A stretch of 64,000 nt of DNA. Source: Chondrocystis sp. NIES-4102 (GTDB lineage Bacteria > Cyanobacteriota > Cyanobacteriia > Cyanobacteriales > Xenococcaceae). Below the pieces are notes generated by a model. That model ran no database searches. It saw nothing but the letters and a program-made list of their open reading frames with translations, and had not been told where the DNA came from. The translations under genes and the position numbers were made by a program. This document shows positions 35,901 to 43,966 of the stretch, piece after piece (positions within the stretch are counted from its first letter, which is position 1; the number at the start of each line of letters is the position of its first letter). The DNA lies in the NCBI GenBank assembly GCA_002368355.1, contig AP018281.1, forward strand, positions 744,001 to 808,000, written 5' to 3'.

Positions 35901-36246
35901 CGGCGAGACAATTGAGTATGACAGTCGCCTGGAGTGGGAAGACACCATTAAAGATTTTAAAATACCCGAACTTAGTCAGTTATTTACCTTTGTCGATGAA
36001 TTTAATTTAGGTATCCAAGAATTAGAGTTAGAAGATATTAAACCTATGCCTCAACACCAGCGAGGAAAAGGTTTAAATGCAGAATATAAAGCAAAACTTT
36101 ATCGAGATACCAAAAGAGAGTTAGATGCAATGCTGCTTAAAGAATTTAAAAAAGGTGATGCGGAAGATATTCGCCTAGATGCACCGTTTATTTTAAGTCT
36201 AAAAGCTCTTTTAAAGGTATTAGCTATGGAATGGGCTGATAAATAG
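32998..36246 (+). CDS. Large protein with C-terminal actin/Hsp70-like ATPase domain
   Basis: 1082 residues, one of the largest proteins in the window. The first ~540 residues match nothing I can name (mixed alpha/beta, Trp-rich, no membrane helices). From about 542 an actin-fold ATPase begins: VGIDFGTSFTNIYVN (543-557) is phosphate loop 1, CIDIGGGTSDISIW (751-764) phosphate loop 2, and YVGGNGSRLLNWL (882-894) the adenosine motif. The gapped spacing and absence of an Hsp70 substrate domain suggest a specialised actin-like protein. It lies 56 bases after the tubulin-like gene in the same direction. Function is inferred only from context: nucleotide-driven assembly or remodelling at the envelope. 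Confidence 0.78.
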   Translation: MANLILPKLKTGTDVRPPEKEGIWTSLESKSAFQNVASSLDYQASGETKSVSSVPTMWARPLSIEMALHNKSYPIRREMVAQWQGMLAAVALAEVRRFPLTAQLVDLNKLRQQNPFSRALYELLPNPVNVLYTLDGNNPWQEVYVFLWNNKPVGMTSPSTIVASSEEGNWAGLPWWNQETKCLESPLGGNHLNENEKALLWRWLENLSTSLHQSSYQGKPRAIDEISGLINEFRDKLGSYPNQALSLSTNPQFFGVSLNRGVLNGINYPAKAEAQPSNVKLIASSSLVGKVPDLLILDPDLAEAWGKSPQNIWIHQDQTLASLRLEDLKTGKTIWQNVRWIESKDLFLPELTFIDTEDALPGGYLPPENQPLIFNKKRITPLLPLNNILLEYFTPEDLIRRLNVTPLNSSEGAFIRIELDLPLSGSNNQPQNYRIYRDYLLKEENALSDGVPILEVWPHFQAQGWQEYYGFYYDAALGEETFQVSFPQAKEPHVFQQGRGNYQLTRLDQYPNHILCQSQTRQPYGLILLKTPPRIDLTGSWRVGIDFGTSFTNIYVNRRGTIEPLSLETLHHKVTEADIETRTPVLFEYFIPENFLPSEKPLPLSSILTTRGRTNCAEGKERVLFDGRIFNVGSDSFKNNVDWIEIDLKWDNFVPNRLFLEHLALHISAIAISKGIQEIQWCLSYPSAFSKGDLRRYARTWQDITDKLNASTGIKHICPEQDNLNYFRTESLAFAQYFADREEYNLVRSTCIDIGGGTSDISIWENNELIHQCSVRLAGRQLISQLFEVNIDFLCKSFQVDPGSWKGLKQERFYAQFDNLLRSRSEEWLRDKIKNFDKDSEFQGLVRLIALGTAGLYYYVGILLKVLHAEGKYSADEITPTYVGGNGSRLLNWLDNSGTFDRNSGINELFSYMLSRGSGFEDTEELTRLSQKPKDEVACGLVLNDTRLKGLTKKQRDPLIAGEVCQINGETIEYDSRLEWEDTIKDFKIPELSQLFTFVDEFNLGIQELELEDIKPMPQHQRGKGLNAEYKAKLYRDTKRELDAMLLKEFKKGDAEDIRLDAPFILSLKALLKVLAMEWADK

Positions 36247-36370
36247 TGATCCTTTATACGTCTAATCATTCTGTTTAAGAATTATGAAGTGAGAGGCAAT
36301 TTATTTGATGCAAACCACTTCATAAGTCTACTTATTTTACTTATATCCATATTTATTGTTAAGAACAATT

Positions 36371-37303
36371 ATGTTGAAGTGTCCAGCTTGCAAAACCACA
36401 TACAAAGAAGAGGTACATACTTGTAAAAGATGTAATTTATCAGAGAATGATATTAAATATATCGCTCAAATAAATCCTAATAATCCAGTCCTAACAACTT
36501 GTATTCCATTTCTTATAAATACTATAAAGCGACTTAAAGAAAATAATTATCATAATCAAATATTATCTAAAATTCCAGAAATAGAAATAAAACTGGAACA
36601 AATGACAACTAATTATGGGCAAGTTGTAGAAACAATTGGAAAATTGGAAAATATCGTTTTGAATTTGCAAGATAAAATTGAAAATCCCAGCAAAGATAAT
36701 TCTAATAATATAGATATACAAAAAAAATCTGATTTTTATATAGATGCTGAATCAGTAAAATTACATTCAAATGATTTAACTGACTCTACTGATGAAGATA
36801 GTTTATATAGCCAAGATCAAGATAATACAGTTACTTTGGCTGCTCAAACTTTAATTAATCAAGTAGATAACCTTCAGGATAATAATTCTTTTATTAAAAA
36901 TGACATTTCAGTCTTGCAAAATAATGAGATTCAACTTCCTCAATTTGTCCAACAATACAATATGGATAAAAATATATTTTGTGAAAATGTAATATCTACA
37001 GTTTTAGAAACACAAGAAAGTGTAGACAATCGTTTAGCAGGTCGTGGAGAATTGATTTTTTTCTCAAATACAAATAAAGGTAAGTATTGGATAGTTAAAG
37101 AATCTGAAAATTATTATTTAGTTCCTCATGCAAAGATAAGCATCAATGAGCATACTAAACGATATACTCTAGCAAATCTCTTTGAATGTAATGAATGCAA
37201 CTCAGAGGATTATAGTTTTAAATTAATTCAAGCAGCCAAAGTACTTAAAGTAAATTCCGACTTATGGCAATTAGAGAAAAAAGGAAAACTAGAATTTTAT
37301 TAA
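36371..37303 (+). CDS. Zinc-ribbon protein with C-terminal repeated 'YWIV/LVP' domain
   Basis: 310 residues from ATG 36371 (a TTG 15 bases upstream is weaker). N-terminal zinc ribbon: CPAC at 4-7 and CKRC at 18-21. A helical region (about 30-110) and an acidic Asn/Asp/Ser-rich linker follow. The C-terminal ~100 residues have GKYWIV, YYLVPHAKI, YTLANLFE, FKLIQAAKV and WQLEKKGKLEFY. The same pattern occurs twice in the next protein, so this is a real domain, though I know no name for it. The next gene starts seven bases downstream. Confidence 0.65.
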   Translation: MLKCPACKTTYKEEVHTCKRCNLSENDIKYIAQINPNNPVLTTCIPFLINTIKRLKENNYHNQILSKIPEIEIKLEQMTTNYGQVVETIGKLENIVLNLQDKIENPSKDNSNNIDIQKKSDFYIDAESVKLHSNDLTDSTDEDSLYSQDQDNTVTLAAQTLINQVDNLQDNNSFIKNDISVLQNNEIQLPQFVQQYNMDKNIFCENVISTVLETQESVDNRLAGRGELIFFSNTNKGKYWIVKESENYYLVPHAKISINEHTKRYTLANLFECNECNSEDYSFKLIQAAKVLKVNSDLWQLEKKGKLEFY

Positions 37304-37310
37304 ATATTTT

Positions 37311-39095
37311 ATGACTCAAGCAAATAAAAACAATACAGTTGTGACACAGGTATTTATAGATAAACTGATTGATAAAATTGGGAATATCTTAAAAGAACAA
37401 CACGCACTACAAGAAAGCGATCGCGAACAAACGGAAGTTATAGAATCTTTGTTAGAAAAGTTAACAAGTCTTGAATATAATTTTGAGGAATTAACTAAAT
37501 CCTTGGCTTTGGGTAGTTATCCTCTAAAATTGGCACGCTCAATTAAAGTAGCAGAATCAACTATTACCCCAAAAATTGTACCTATTCCTATTAGTAAATC
37601 CCAATTAATTACTACATATAATGAAATATCAGCCTTACTCTCAGGTTATATAATTCCTGTAACAATAACACCAGATAGCTATCGCAATTCCAATCCAGAA
37701 AATCTAGTTTTAGAAACAACTATTAAAGGAAATTATTGGGCGATCGCTACTGTGGAAGAGCAACAATATAAGTATTGGCTTGTACCTAATAGTAATATTA
37801 ATTTCAATATCTATAAATTAAAAACTATTGAAAGTTTATTCGAGTTAAGAGGCAACCCTAATTCAAAAACTGCTGATTTTATCTTACAAGAGCCTGCAAT
37901 TCTTTCTTTATTACCTAATAATCAACAATGGCAATTACTTCAGCCTGGAATTCTCTTTTTTGGCAATAAATTACAATCTATTTCACCCCCAACATCACAA
38001 CCTGAAAATAGAATTGATGAACAACAAGATAAAATAAATAAACAAATGTTATCTAGTTTAACTACACTAGAAAAAACCATAGCTCAATTAACAAGTAATA
38101 TTACACAACTTCAAGCCCAAACAGAAATATCACAAAAAACATATCAACGCGATCGACAACAATGGTTAGGAGAAAAATATATACTTCAAAATGAAATGCG
38201 CCAAATTACTATGGCTCAATCTCCACCAAATAATTTAAATAATGAGCAAGCTATAGTTCAACTAACAAGTAACATTAAGGAACTTCAAGCCCAGGTTGAA
38301 ATATCACAAAAAACCTATCAACGCGATCGACAACAATGGTTAGGAGAAAAACAAATACTTCAAGAGCAAATACAACAAATTACGCTCACTCAATCTCCAC
38401 CAGATAATTTAAATAATGAGCAAGCTATAGTTCAACTAACAAGTAACATTAAGGAACTTCAAGCCCAGGTTGAAATATCACAAAAAACCTATCAACGCGA
38501 TCGACAACAATGGTTAGGAGAAAAACAAATACTTCAAGAGCAAATACAACAAATTACTCTTGCTCAATCTCCACCAAATAATTCAATTAATGAAAACAGT
38601 AAGGCTGCGGATCAAATAAGTTCTGCTGATGCCCCATTCACTCAAAATTATACTACCAAATCTGAGTCTAATCAAAACAATCAAAACCAATCTAATAATA
38701 CAGTTGATTTAAAAAATATAATCTCTCAATTCAGACAAGTATATAGTCAAGATCAACAATTAATAATAGATAAAATAGTCGCTAAAGTCTCTATCAGTTT
38801 AGACACCCTATTCAAAATCACCTTTGGTAAAATAGATATAGTTATTTTAGAAAAAAGCTTAGATAATAAATATTGGATTATCGATTATTTAGGTGTCTAC
38901 TTATTAATTCCCAGTGACATAAAACACATAACCGAAGCCAAAGAAACATCATTAACTGTTGCCAAAATCTTATTTGATCTAGTTGGATATTATCCTCAAT
39001 ACACGAGCTTCGATTTAATCAAACCTGCAATAGTAACTAAGCACTCAACCAACCAGTGGAAACTACAAGAAAAAGGTAAATTTAATTTCTACTAA
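37311..39095 (+). CDS. Coiled-coil protein with two 'YWIV/LVP' domains and a tandem 58-residue repeat
   Basis: 594 residues, soluble. Order: N-terminal helix, first copy of the domain (about 95-225, with GNYWAIAT, KYWLVPNSN, IESLFE and WQLLQPGILFF), a central coiled coil (about 240-440), a Ser/Asn-rich linker, and a second copy at the C-terminus (about 490-594, with NKYWII, VYLLIPSDI and WKLQEKGKFNFY). The coiled coil contains three successive copies of a 58-residue unit; two are almost identical in DNA. The related C-terminal domain in the preceding zinc-ribbon protein suggests the two bind the same partner, possibly the cytoskeletal-type proteins upstream; this is inference. Confidence 0.65.
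   Translation: MTQANKNNTVVTQVFIDKLIDKIGNILKEQHALQESDREQTEVIESLLEKLTSLEYNFEELTKSLALGSYPLKLARSIKVAESTITPKIVPIPISKSQLITTYNEISALLSGYIIPVTITPDSYRNSNPENLVLETTIKGNYWAIATVEEQQYKYWLVPNSNINFNIYKLKTIESLFELRGNPNSKTADFILQEPAILSLLPNNQQWQLLQPGILFFGNKLQSISPPTSQPENRIDEQQDKINKQMLSSLTTLEKTIAQLTSNITQLQAQTEISQKTYQRDRQQWLGEKYILQNEMRQITMAQSPPNNLNNEQAIVQLTSNIKELQAQVEISQKTYQRDRQQWLGEKQILQEQIQQITLTQSPPDNLNNEQAIVQLTSNIKELQAQVEISQKTYQRDRQQWLGEKQILQEQIQQITLAQSPPNNSINENSKAADQISSADAPFTQNYTTKSESNQNNQNQSNNTVDLKNIISQFRQVYSQDQQLIIDKIVAKVSISLDTLFKITFGKIDIVILEKSLDNKYWIIDYLGVYLLIPSDIKHITEAKETSLTVAKILFDLVGYYPQYTSFDLIKPAIVTKHSTNQWKLQEKGKFNFY
38071..38586 (+). repeat. Three in-gene tandem repeats, period 174 bp
   Basis: Units start near 38071, 38239 and 38413. 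The last two differ by only a few bases and are 174 bases apart (58 codons); the first is more diverged. Each encodes QLTSNI..LQAQ.EISQKTY followed by QRDRQQWLGEK, a heptad-rich coiled coil. Length variation between strains would be expected. Confidence 0.85.
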
Positions 39096-39281
39096 AGATA
39101 TAACTAGTAATAAGTAACAAGCTATAAAAAAATATCTCTTATTAATTAATTTGCTTTTATACCTATTCTTTAACTAAAAAAAGCATTTTTCTCTTACTGA
39201 CTCCTACTACAAATCTACCTACTACCCAAACCCTCACTACCTTCCTATTCCCTATTCCTGACTCCTGACTCCTGTCTTCTT

Positions 39282-39325
39282 GATGCAGTCACTCATGGGG
39301 GAAACCCCCAAGACCGTGCTGCATC
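39282..39325. repeat. Palindromic dispersed repeat, copy 2 (diverged)
   Basis: Same outer arms GATGCAG/CTGCATC and inner five-G/AAA/five-C hairpin as the copies at 785-830 and 58523-58568. The segments between stem parts differ, showing that the stems are what is conserved. Confidence 0.8.
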
Positions 39326-39354
39326 GCTCCTGTCTCCTGTCTCCTGTCTTCCCT

Positions 39355-39392
39355 CTCCTTTCTCAACCAGTAACTTAAATGCGTAACAGCTT
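39355..39392. repeat. 38-bp dispersed repeat, copy 3 (inverted)
   Basis: Reverse complement of the units at 2313-2350 and 29287-29324, again next to CTCCTGT-type repeats. Confidence 0.75.
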
Positions 39393-39426
39393 AAACCTCT
39401 AATTCCCAATTAACCTAACCAAAAAA

Positions 39427-39843
39427 TCAATCATAATCAACTTTTTTCCTTGATGCTTTCAATTGACTACGTTTAGCCTTAATATCCAACCGCTTGCGCG
39501 TAGCCGTTTTATTTGGCTTAGTTACTAATCGTTTTTTCTCAGGAATAGCAACACTTTTAATCAATTTTTGTAACCGTTTTAAAGCATCTTCCTTATTCTG
39601 GTGTTGAGTGCGAAACTGTTGAGCCTTAATAACAATAATGCCATCACTAGAAATTCTAGAATCACTCAATTTTAATAACTTTTCCTGATAAAAATGAGGT
39701 AGTGAGGACGCTAAAACATCAAAACGTAAATGTATAGCGGAAGCAACTTTATTGACATTTTGACCACCAGCCCCTTGGGAGCGAATAGCACTTATTTCAA
39801 TTTCACTACTGGGGATAATAACTTGTTCGGAAATTTTTAACAA
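39427..39843 (-). CDS. arfB: Alternative ribosome-rescue factor ArfB (YaeJ/ICT1 family)
   Basis: Rescues ribosomes stalled on non-stop mRNA by hydrolysing peptidyl-tRNA. 138 residues. The catalytic GGQ is at 26-28 in RSQGAGGQNVNKV. The domain after it is short, and the C-terminus is a highly basic tail (RKRLDIKAKRSQLKASRKK) that inserts into the mRNA channel; both distinguish it from full-length release factors. The tail is intact. Confidence 0.92.
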   Translation of the reverse strand: MLKISEQVIIPSSEIEISAIRSQGAGGQNVNKVASAIHLRFDVLASSLPHFYQEKLLKLSDSRISSDGIIVIKAQQFRTQHQNKEDALKRLQKLIKSVAIPEKKRLVTKPNKTATRKRLDIKAKRSQLKASRKKVDYD

Positions 39844-39955
39844 AAGAAAGACTGATTATACTTAGATCATGCTGATATTTAAATATTTTAGTAGAAAGCG
39901 ATGGGGCTTACCAGCCTGTAGCGCATCGCAATTATCTACAAAGAATTCAGATATA

Positions 39956-40144
39956 TTAACAACCAGTCATAATTCTAATACTCTCCCTTGCTGCTACTTG
40001 AGCTTTAGCTGCTGTGTAATATAACTCGTTGGGTGCATAAATTGAACTATCCCCTGCCAAAATAGTATATTTGTAACTTGAGATATTAATAGCATAAACC
40101 ATCAAAGTTGCTCCATTAATAATAGTTATATCCTCAATTTTCAT
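39956..40144 (-). CDS. Small hypothetical protein
   Basis: 62 residues from ATG 40144, with AGGA eight bases upstream. A further 13 codons upstream lack a ribosome-binding site. The sequence (KIEDITIINGATLMVYAI near the start, YYTAAKAQVAARESIRIMTGC at the end in two parts) suggests a small beta-strand unit with a helix that carries Ala-Ala-Lys-Ala-Gln-Val-Ala-Ala. No known domain; no membrane helix. Confidence 0.5.
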   Translation of the reverse strand: MKIEDITIINGATLMVYAINISSYKYTILAGDSSIYAPNELYYTAAKAQVAARESIRIMTGC

Positions 40145-40371
40145 AGTTATTTTTCCTGTATTTATCACTCTTATTTTTACCAAAACCGAACTTAATTATT
40201 TATAGCTAACCCTAATAGTTTTAGTACGGGCAGAAAACCCTACTAGATATGGGATACAAACCGCACTTATGATTTTTTGCAGGTCTGATTAATATAAAAA
40301 TAAGGAAACGAAACAGATAAAAAACTCTGAATTAGTTACCGAATAAACTGTTGATCAAAGGAAATATAATT

Positions 40372-40830
40372 ATGGCTTTAATACGTTATAACCCTTGGCA
40401 AGAAATGAATTCTTTACAACGCCAATTAAATCGTTTGTTTGATGATGCTTTAACCTCTAATAATTGGGATAATTTGGGTAATTTCTCAAAAGTGCCTGCT
40501 GCGGAATTGACTGAAACCGAAGAAGCATTACATCTAAAACTAGAAGTTCCTGGAATGGAAGCAAAAGATTTAGATGTTCAAGTAATGGTAGATCGAGTAG
40601 CAATTGCTGGTGAAAGAAAATCGGAAACTAAAACAGAAGAAGACGGTAGAACCCATTCTGAATTCCGTTATGGCAAATTCTCAAGAGTAATCCCTCTACC
40701 CACAAGAATCCAAAATACTAACGTTACTGCTAACTATAAAGACGGTATCCTGAATTTAACCTTACCTAAAGCAGAAGAAGAAAAAAACAAAGTAGTCAAA
40801 GTTAACCTTTTACAAGAATCTGCTCAGTAG
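40372..40830 (+). CDS. hspA: Small heat-shock protein (Hsp20/alpha-crystallin family)
   Basis: ATP-independent holdase chaperone forming oligomers, in cyanobacteria linked to thylakoid and heat protection. 152 residues from ATG 40372, with AAAGGA about nine bases upstream. MALIRYNPWQEMNSLQRQ is the typical N-terminal arm. The alpha-crystallin domain (about 42-140) has LEVPGMEAKDLDVQV, GRTHSEFRYGKFSRVIPLP and the closing YKDGILNLTLPKAEE. Monocistronic, followed by a clear terminator at 40880. Confidence 0.93.
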   Translation: MALIRYNPWQEMNSLQRQLNRLFDDALTSNNWDNLGNFSKVPAAELTETEEALHLKLEVPGMEAKDLDVQVMVDRVAIAGERKSETKTEEDGRTHSEFRYGKFSRVIPLPTRIQNTNVTANYKDGILNLTLPKAEEEKNKVVKVNLLQESAQ

Positions 40831-40879
40831 CCATTTGCAGGATAACGAACGTGGTCATATTCTAAAAGATTAATAGTTT

Positions 40880-40911
40880 ACCCAGTTGCAACTAATGTGA
40901 CTGGGTTTTTT
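40880..40911 (+). terminator. Intrinsic terminator after hspA
   Basis: Stem ACCCAGT (40880-40886) with ACTGGGT (40900-40906), followed by a run of T. It lies 50 bases past the hspA stop. Confidence 0.85.
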
Positions 40912-40914
40912 GTT

Positions 40915-41002
40915 AGTAGGTGGGAGTTAGGAGTTAGGTATGGGGTAGTAGGTAGATTTGTAGTAGGTAGATTTGTAGTAGGTAGATTTGTAGTAGGTAG
41001 TA
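40915..41002. repeat. GTAGTAGGTAGATTT tandem repeats
   Basis: The 15-base unit GTAGTAGGTAGATTT is repeated three times nearly perfectly at about 40948-40992, flanked by shorter GTAGTAGG units. Confidence 0.8.
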
Positions 41003-41066
41003 GGCGCGGAAAGCGTCCCTGAGCGCACGCTTGCTTTGGTCGCCAAAGCGCGAACGTGACGATAGT
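41003..41066. repeat. 64-bp dispersed hairpin repeat B, copy 1
   Basis: Begins GGCGCGGAAAGCGTCCCTGA and ends AACGTGACGATAGT. It contains the hairpin TTTGG-TCG-CCAAA. The other copy, at 46263-46326, is almost identical but has the three-base loop inverted (CGA). Both lie inside GTAGTAGG-type repeats. Confidence 0.8.
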
Positions 41067-41176
41067 GGGGGTTGAGGTAGGAGCTAACTGTATTAGATAG
41101 TAGTGTTCAATGAAAAGTTAAAAGCTAACAGCTAATACTATTTAATGTTACTTGGATAAGTTATATCTTTCGTTGC

Positions 41177-42205
41177 TTAAACAGCTTTAATTAAACAAGA
41201 CGATCGCTTGAGTTGATTTAAATCACCATTTCCAGTACAAAACAAAACAGTTTTAAGTTCTGCCATCAATAACTCTACAAGCTCATCTATGGCTGCTTCA
41301 GAAATTGATGCTGCTTGGAGAAAAGGAAAAGCCAAACCTGCCAAATCTGCACCAAGAGCGATCGCTTTTGCTACTTCTAAACCATTGCGTAAACCACCAG
41401 AAGCTATCAAAGGAATATTTGGATAGTGCTTACGAATTTCAACCAAACAATCTGCTGTAGAAATACCCCAGTCTGCAAAAGTTCTACCCAAACGACGCTG
41501 TAAATTAGTTTGCGCTCTTTCACTTTCTACCATCGCCCAAGATGTTCCGCCAGCACCAGCCACATCTATCACTTCAACCCCAGCTTCAATTAATTTCTCA
41601 GCCATCACAGCAGAAATACCATTACCTACCTCTTTGGCAATTACAGGAATATCAATTTGCTGACAAAGCTGCTTAATCTTACCCAATAAACCTTTAAACT
41701 GTGTATCGCCGTTGGGTTGAATACATTCTTGTAAGGGATTTAAATGTAAAATTAATGCGTCTGCTTCTAAAATCTCTACTACTCTTAAACACTGATCAAC
41801 ACCGTAGGTATAGTTTAATTGTACTGCTCCTAAGTTAGCAAACAAGAGAGCATCGGGAGCAAAAGAACGTACTGCAAAAGTATGAGCAACATCAGGATTT
41901 TCCACAGCAATACGTTGAGAACCCACCCCCATAGCCAAACCATACTTTTGGGCTGCGATCGCCAGACGACAATTAATCATTTTTGCCTGTTCTGTTCCCC
42001 CCGTCATAGAAGAAATTAGAATAGGCGCATTTAGTTTTTTGCCAAGAAATGCAGTATTGATATCTACCTCACTTAAGTTTAATTCTGGTAAACAAGTATG
42101 GGTAAAACGATATTTCTCTAAGCCGTTAGTTAAATGCTGAAACTGTACATCATCTTCAAGACAAATACGCAGGTGATCAGCTTTTCGGGTTTGCGTATTG
42201 GTCAT
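41177..42205 (-). CDS. fni: Isopentenyl-diphosphate delta-isomerase, type 2 (FMN/NADPH)
   Basis: Interconverts IPP and DMAPP using reduced FMN; the type 2 enzyme is the one used by most cyanobacteria. 342 residues. [16 protein letters not shown] (about 7-22) is the substrate-binding start. [13 protein letters not shown] (about 61-73), GVGSQR (about 97-102), [15 protein letters not shown] and [14 protein letters not shown] are family motifs for FMN and substrate. [24 protein letters not shown] is the FMN phosphate site. Monocistronic. Confidence 0.94.
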   Translation of the reverse strand: MTNTQTRKADHLRICLEDDVQFQHLTNGLEKYRFTHTCLPELNLSEVDINTAFLGKKLNAPILISSMTGGTEQAKMINCRLAIAAQKYGLAMGVGSQRIAVENPDVAHTFAVRSFAPDALLFANLGAVQLNYTYGVDQCLRVVEILEADALILHLNPLQECIQPNGDTQFKGLLGKIKQLCQQIDIPVIAKEVGNGISAVMAEKLIEAGVEVIDVAGAGGTSWAMVESERAQTNLQRRLGRTFADWGISTADCLVEIRKHYPNIPLIASGGLRNGLEVAKAIALGADLAGLAFPFLQAASISEAAIDELVELLMAELKTVLFCTGNGDLNQLKRSSCLIKAV

Positions 42206-42562
42206 AGTTTTTTATGCTCCTTCTCAAACAACTTCATTCAATCAGCCTAACAATTGTAGTCTATTAACCGATGCAACTGATAATTATTAGCTTTGGGCAA
42301 TACGCAATACGCAATGCGCTTTCAATTAACATTACCTTCTAACTACCGACTCCTTACAAGTAATAAGTAGCGCGTTACTCTCATTGTCCCCTTGTGGGAT
42401 TACTCCCCTCCTGACTCCTGACTCAGCCACTCCTGTCTCCTGTCTCCTACCTACCAAAGGTAAAGATGCGTTGCTGTATATTTTCTTGGCTGCTATTGGA
42501 ATGGTATTCTACGCAATAGTGCAAAATTTTCAGAAAAAAAATATTAGAGAGAAATTGATAAA
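42206..42562. other. Intergenic region before hemE with repeats
   Basis: Contains CGCAATACGCAATGCGC-type sequence (42300-42317), a 27-bp dispersed repeat C (42378-42404) and CTCCTGA/CTCCTGT units (42408-42450). The promoter of hemE must be within the last 110 bases. The final 90 bases would encode a hydrophobic helix in frame but without a start codon. Confidence 0.5.
42378..42404. repeat. 27-bp dispersed repeat C, copy 1
   Basis: CTCTCATTGTCCCCTTGTGG plus GATTACT. Its exact reverse complement is at 46342-46368. It has an internal CCCCTTG/CAAGGGG-like near-palindrome character. Confidence 0.75.
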
Positions 42563-43624
42563 ATGAGCGATCGCAAAGAAACGCCATTGTTGTTAAGAGC
42601 AGCCCGTGGCGAAATATTAGAACGTCCGCCTGTATGGATGATGCGCCAAGCAGGTCGATATATGAAAGCATATCGTGATATTAGAGATAAGTATCCCAGC
42701 TTCCGTGAGCGTTCAGAAATTCCTGAAGTCGCCATTGAAATCTCCTTACAACCTTGGAAAGCTTTCCAACCTGATGGGGTAATTATGTTTTCAGATATTG
42801 TTACTCCCCTACCTGGTTTAGGTATTGAAATGGATATTGCTGAAGGTAAAGGGCCGATCATTAGTTCTCCTATTCGTACTCAACAACAAGTAGATGAATT
42901 ACGAGCTTTAGATCCTGAAGCATCATTACCTTTTATTAAAACTATTTTGCAGAGTTTGCGTGAGGAAGTTGGTAACAAATCTACTGTTTTAGGCTTTGTC
43001 GGCGCACCTTGGACTTTGGCTGCTTATGCTGTTGAGGGTAAAGGATCGAAAACTTACTCTAATATCAAAGGGATGGCATTTTCCGATCCTACAATTCTTC
43101 ATCAACTATTGAGTAAATTAGCTGATGCGATCGCTACCTATGTTTGTTATCAAATAGACTGTGGCGCACAAGCTGTACAAATGTTTGATTCTTGGGCTGG
43201 ACAATTGTCTCCTCAAGATTATGAAACCTTCGCTCTACCCTATCAACAGCAAGTATTTCGCCAAGTTAAAGAAACTCATCCTGATACACCATTAATTCTT
43301 TTGGTCAGTGGTAGTGCAGGAGTACTAGAAAAAATGGCTTTATCTGGAGCAGATATTGTAACTGTAGACTGGACAGTGGACATGGCAGAAGCAAGAGGGA
43401 GACTAGGTAAAGAGATAAAAGTACAAGGAAATCTCGATCCTGGGGTGTTGTTTGGTTCTCAAGAATTCATCCGCGATCGCATTTTAGATACAATTCGTAA
43501 AGCAGGTAATCAAGGACATATCCTTAATTTAGGTCATGGTGTACTAGTTGGTACTCCTGAAGACAATGTACGTTATTTCTTTGAAACAGCCAAACAAGCC
43601 GATCAGTTATTGGCTCATGTTTAG
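42563..43624 (+). CDS. hemE: Uroporphyrinogen decarboxylase
   Basis: Removes four carboxyl groups from uroporphyrinogen III to give coproporphyrinogen III, on the path to haem, chlorophyll and bilins. 353 residues. [14 protein letters not shown] (about 21-34) is the substrate-binding signature. [16 protein letters not shown] (about 76-91) has the catalytic Asp region. [22 protein letters not shown] and [16 protein letters not shown] complete the family motifs. ATG start overlaps a HIP1 octamer (ATGAGCGATCGC). Monocistronic with a terminator after it. Confidence 0.95.
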   Translation: MSDRKETPLLLRAARGEILERPPVWMMRQAGRYMKAYRDIRDKYPSFRERSEIPEVAIEISLQPWKAFQPDGVIMFSDIVTPLPGLGIEMDIAEGKGPIISSPIRTQQQVDELRALDPEASLPFIKTILQSLREEVGNKSTVLGFVGAPWTLAAYAVEGKGSKTYSNIKGMAFSDPTILHQLLSKLADAIATYVCYQIDCGAQAVQMFDSWAGQLSPQDYETFALPYQQQVFRQVKETHPDTPLILLVSGSAGVLEKMALSGADIVTVDWTVDMAEARGRLGKEIKVQGNLDPGVLFGSQEFIRDRILDTIRKAGNQGHILNLGHGVLVGTPEDNVRYFFETAKQADQLLAHV

Positions 43625-43686
43625 AACAAGCGAGCAACTGTTAGCATAATTTCAAATAATAGTAGTTAAAGCATAATTACTATAAT

Positions 43687-43740
43687 AAAGGGGCAATGAT
43701 TGTAAAGTAAGATTATGAGACTTTACTTTCTTGCCCTTTT
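43687..43740 (+). terminator. Long intrinsic terminator after hemE
   Basis: Outer arms AAAGGGGCAA (43687-43696) and TTGCCCTTTT (43731-43740). A second stem inside pairs GTAAAGT with ACTTTAC. Located 60 bases past the hemE stop; on the opposite strand the A-run could also serve as a T-run. Confidence 0.85.
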
Positions 43741-43966
43741 AAATGTCTTTGTTTAGTAGGTTAAATTAAATATAAGATCTTAAATATAGGATTTACATAT
43801 AAATTATTTCAGAGAAATTCTATTTTATAAATAATTGAAAATCAATTTGGGAAAGCAATATATCCTTAAAAAACACAAAAACTAAATAAGTATTCTCTTG
43901 TTGTAATTTTCTTTATTGATAAAAAAAATAATTATCAATTATTCATTATCAATTATCAATTAGTTT
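43741..43966. other. AT-rich region upstream of phrA
   Basis: Very AT-rich, ending in tandem ATTATCAATT units (about 43931-43962) immediately before the phrA start, the same unit type seen at 58335-58360. No gene. The phrA promoter must lie here. Confidence 0.5.

Larger units (their letters stand above)
39096..39426. repeat. Repeat-filled intergenic region
   Basis: Holds CTACTAC- and CTCCTGA-type short repeats (about 39198-39280 and 39326-39360), a palindromic element and an inverted copy of the 38-bp repeat. I see no gene or clear terminator for the upstream operon. Confidence 0.7.

Noticed and set aside
23909-39095. Interpretation of the accessory region as a prophage, plasmid insertion or transposon
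   Set aside because: No integrase, transposase, phage structural gene, tRNA-flanked attachment site or change in HIP1 density is visible.
39427-39843. Release factor (prfA/prfB/prfH) instead of arfB
   Set aside because: The protein is only 138 residues, lacks a stop-codon recognition domain and has the basic ArfB tail.
42384-42566. 60-codon open frame before hemE with a hydrophobic helix
   Set aside because: Its first half is dispersed repeat C and CTCCTGT repeats. The helix-coding end has no start codon and overlaps the hemE start, so it is at most a remnant.
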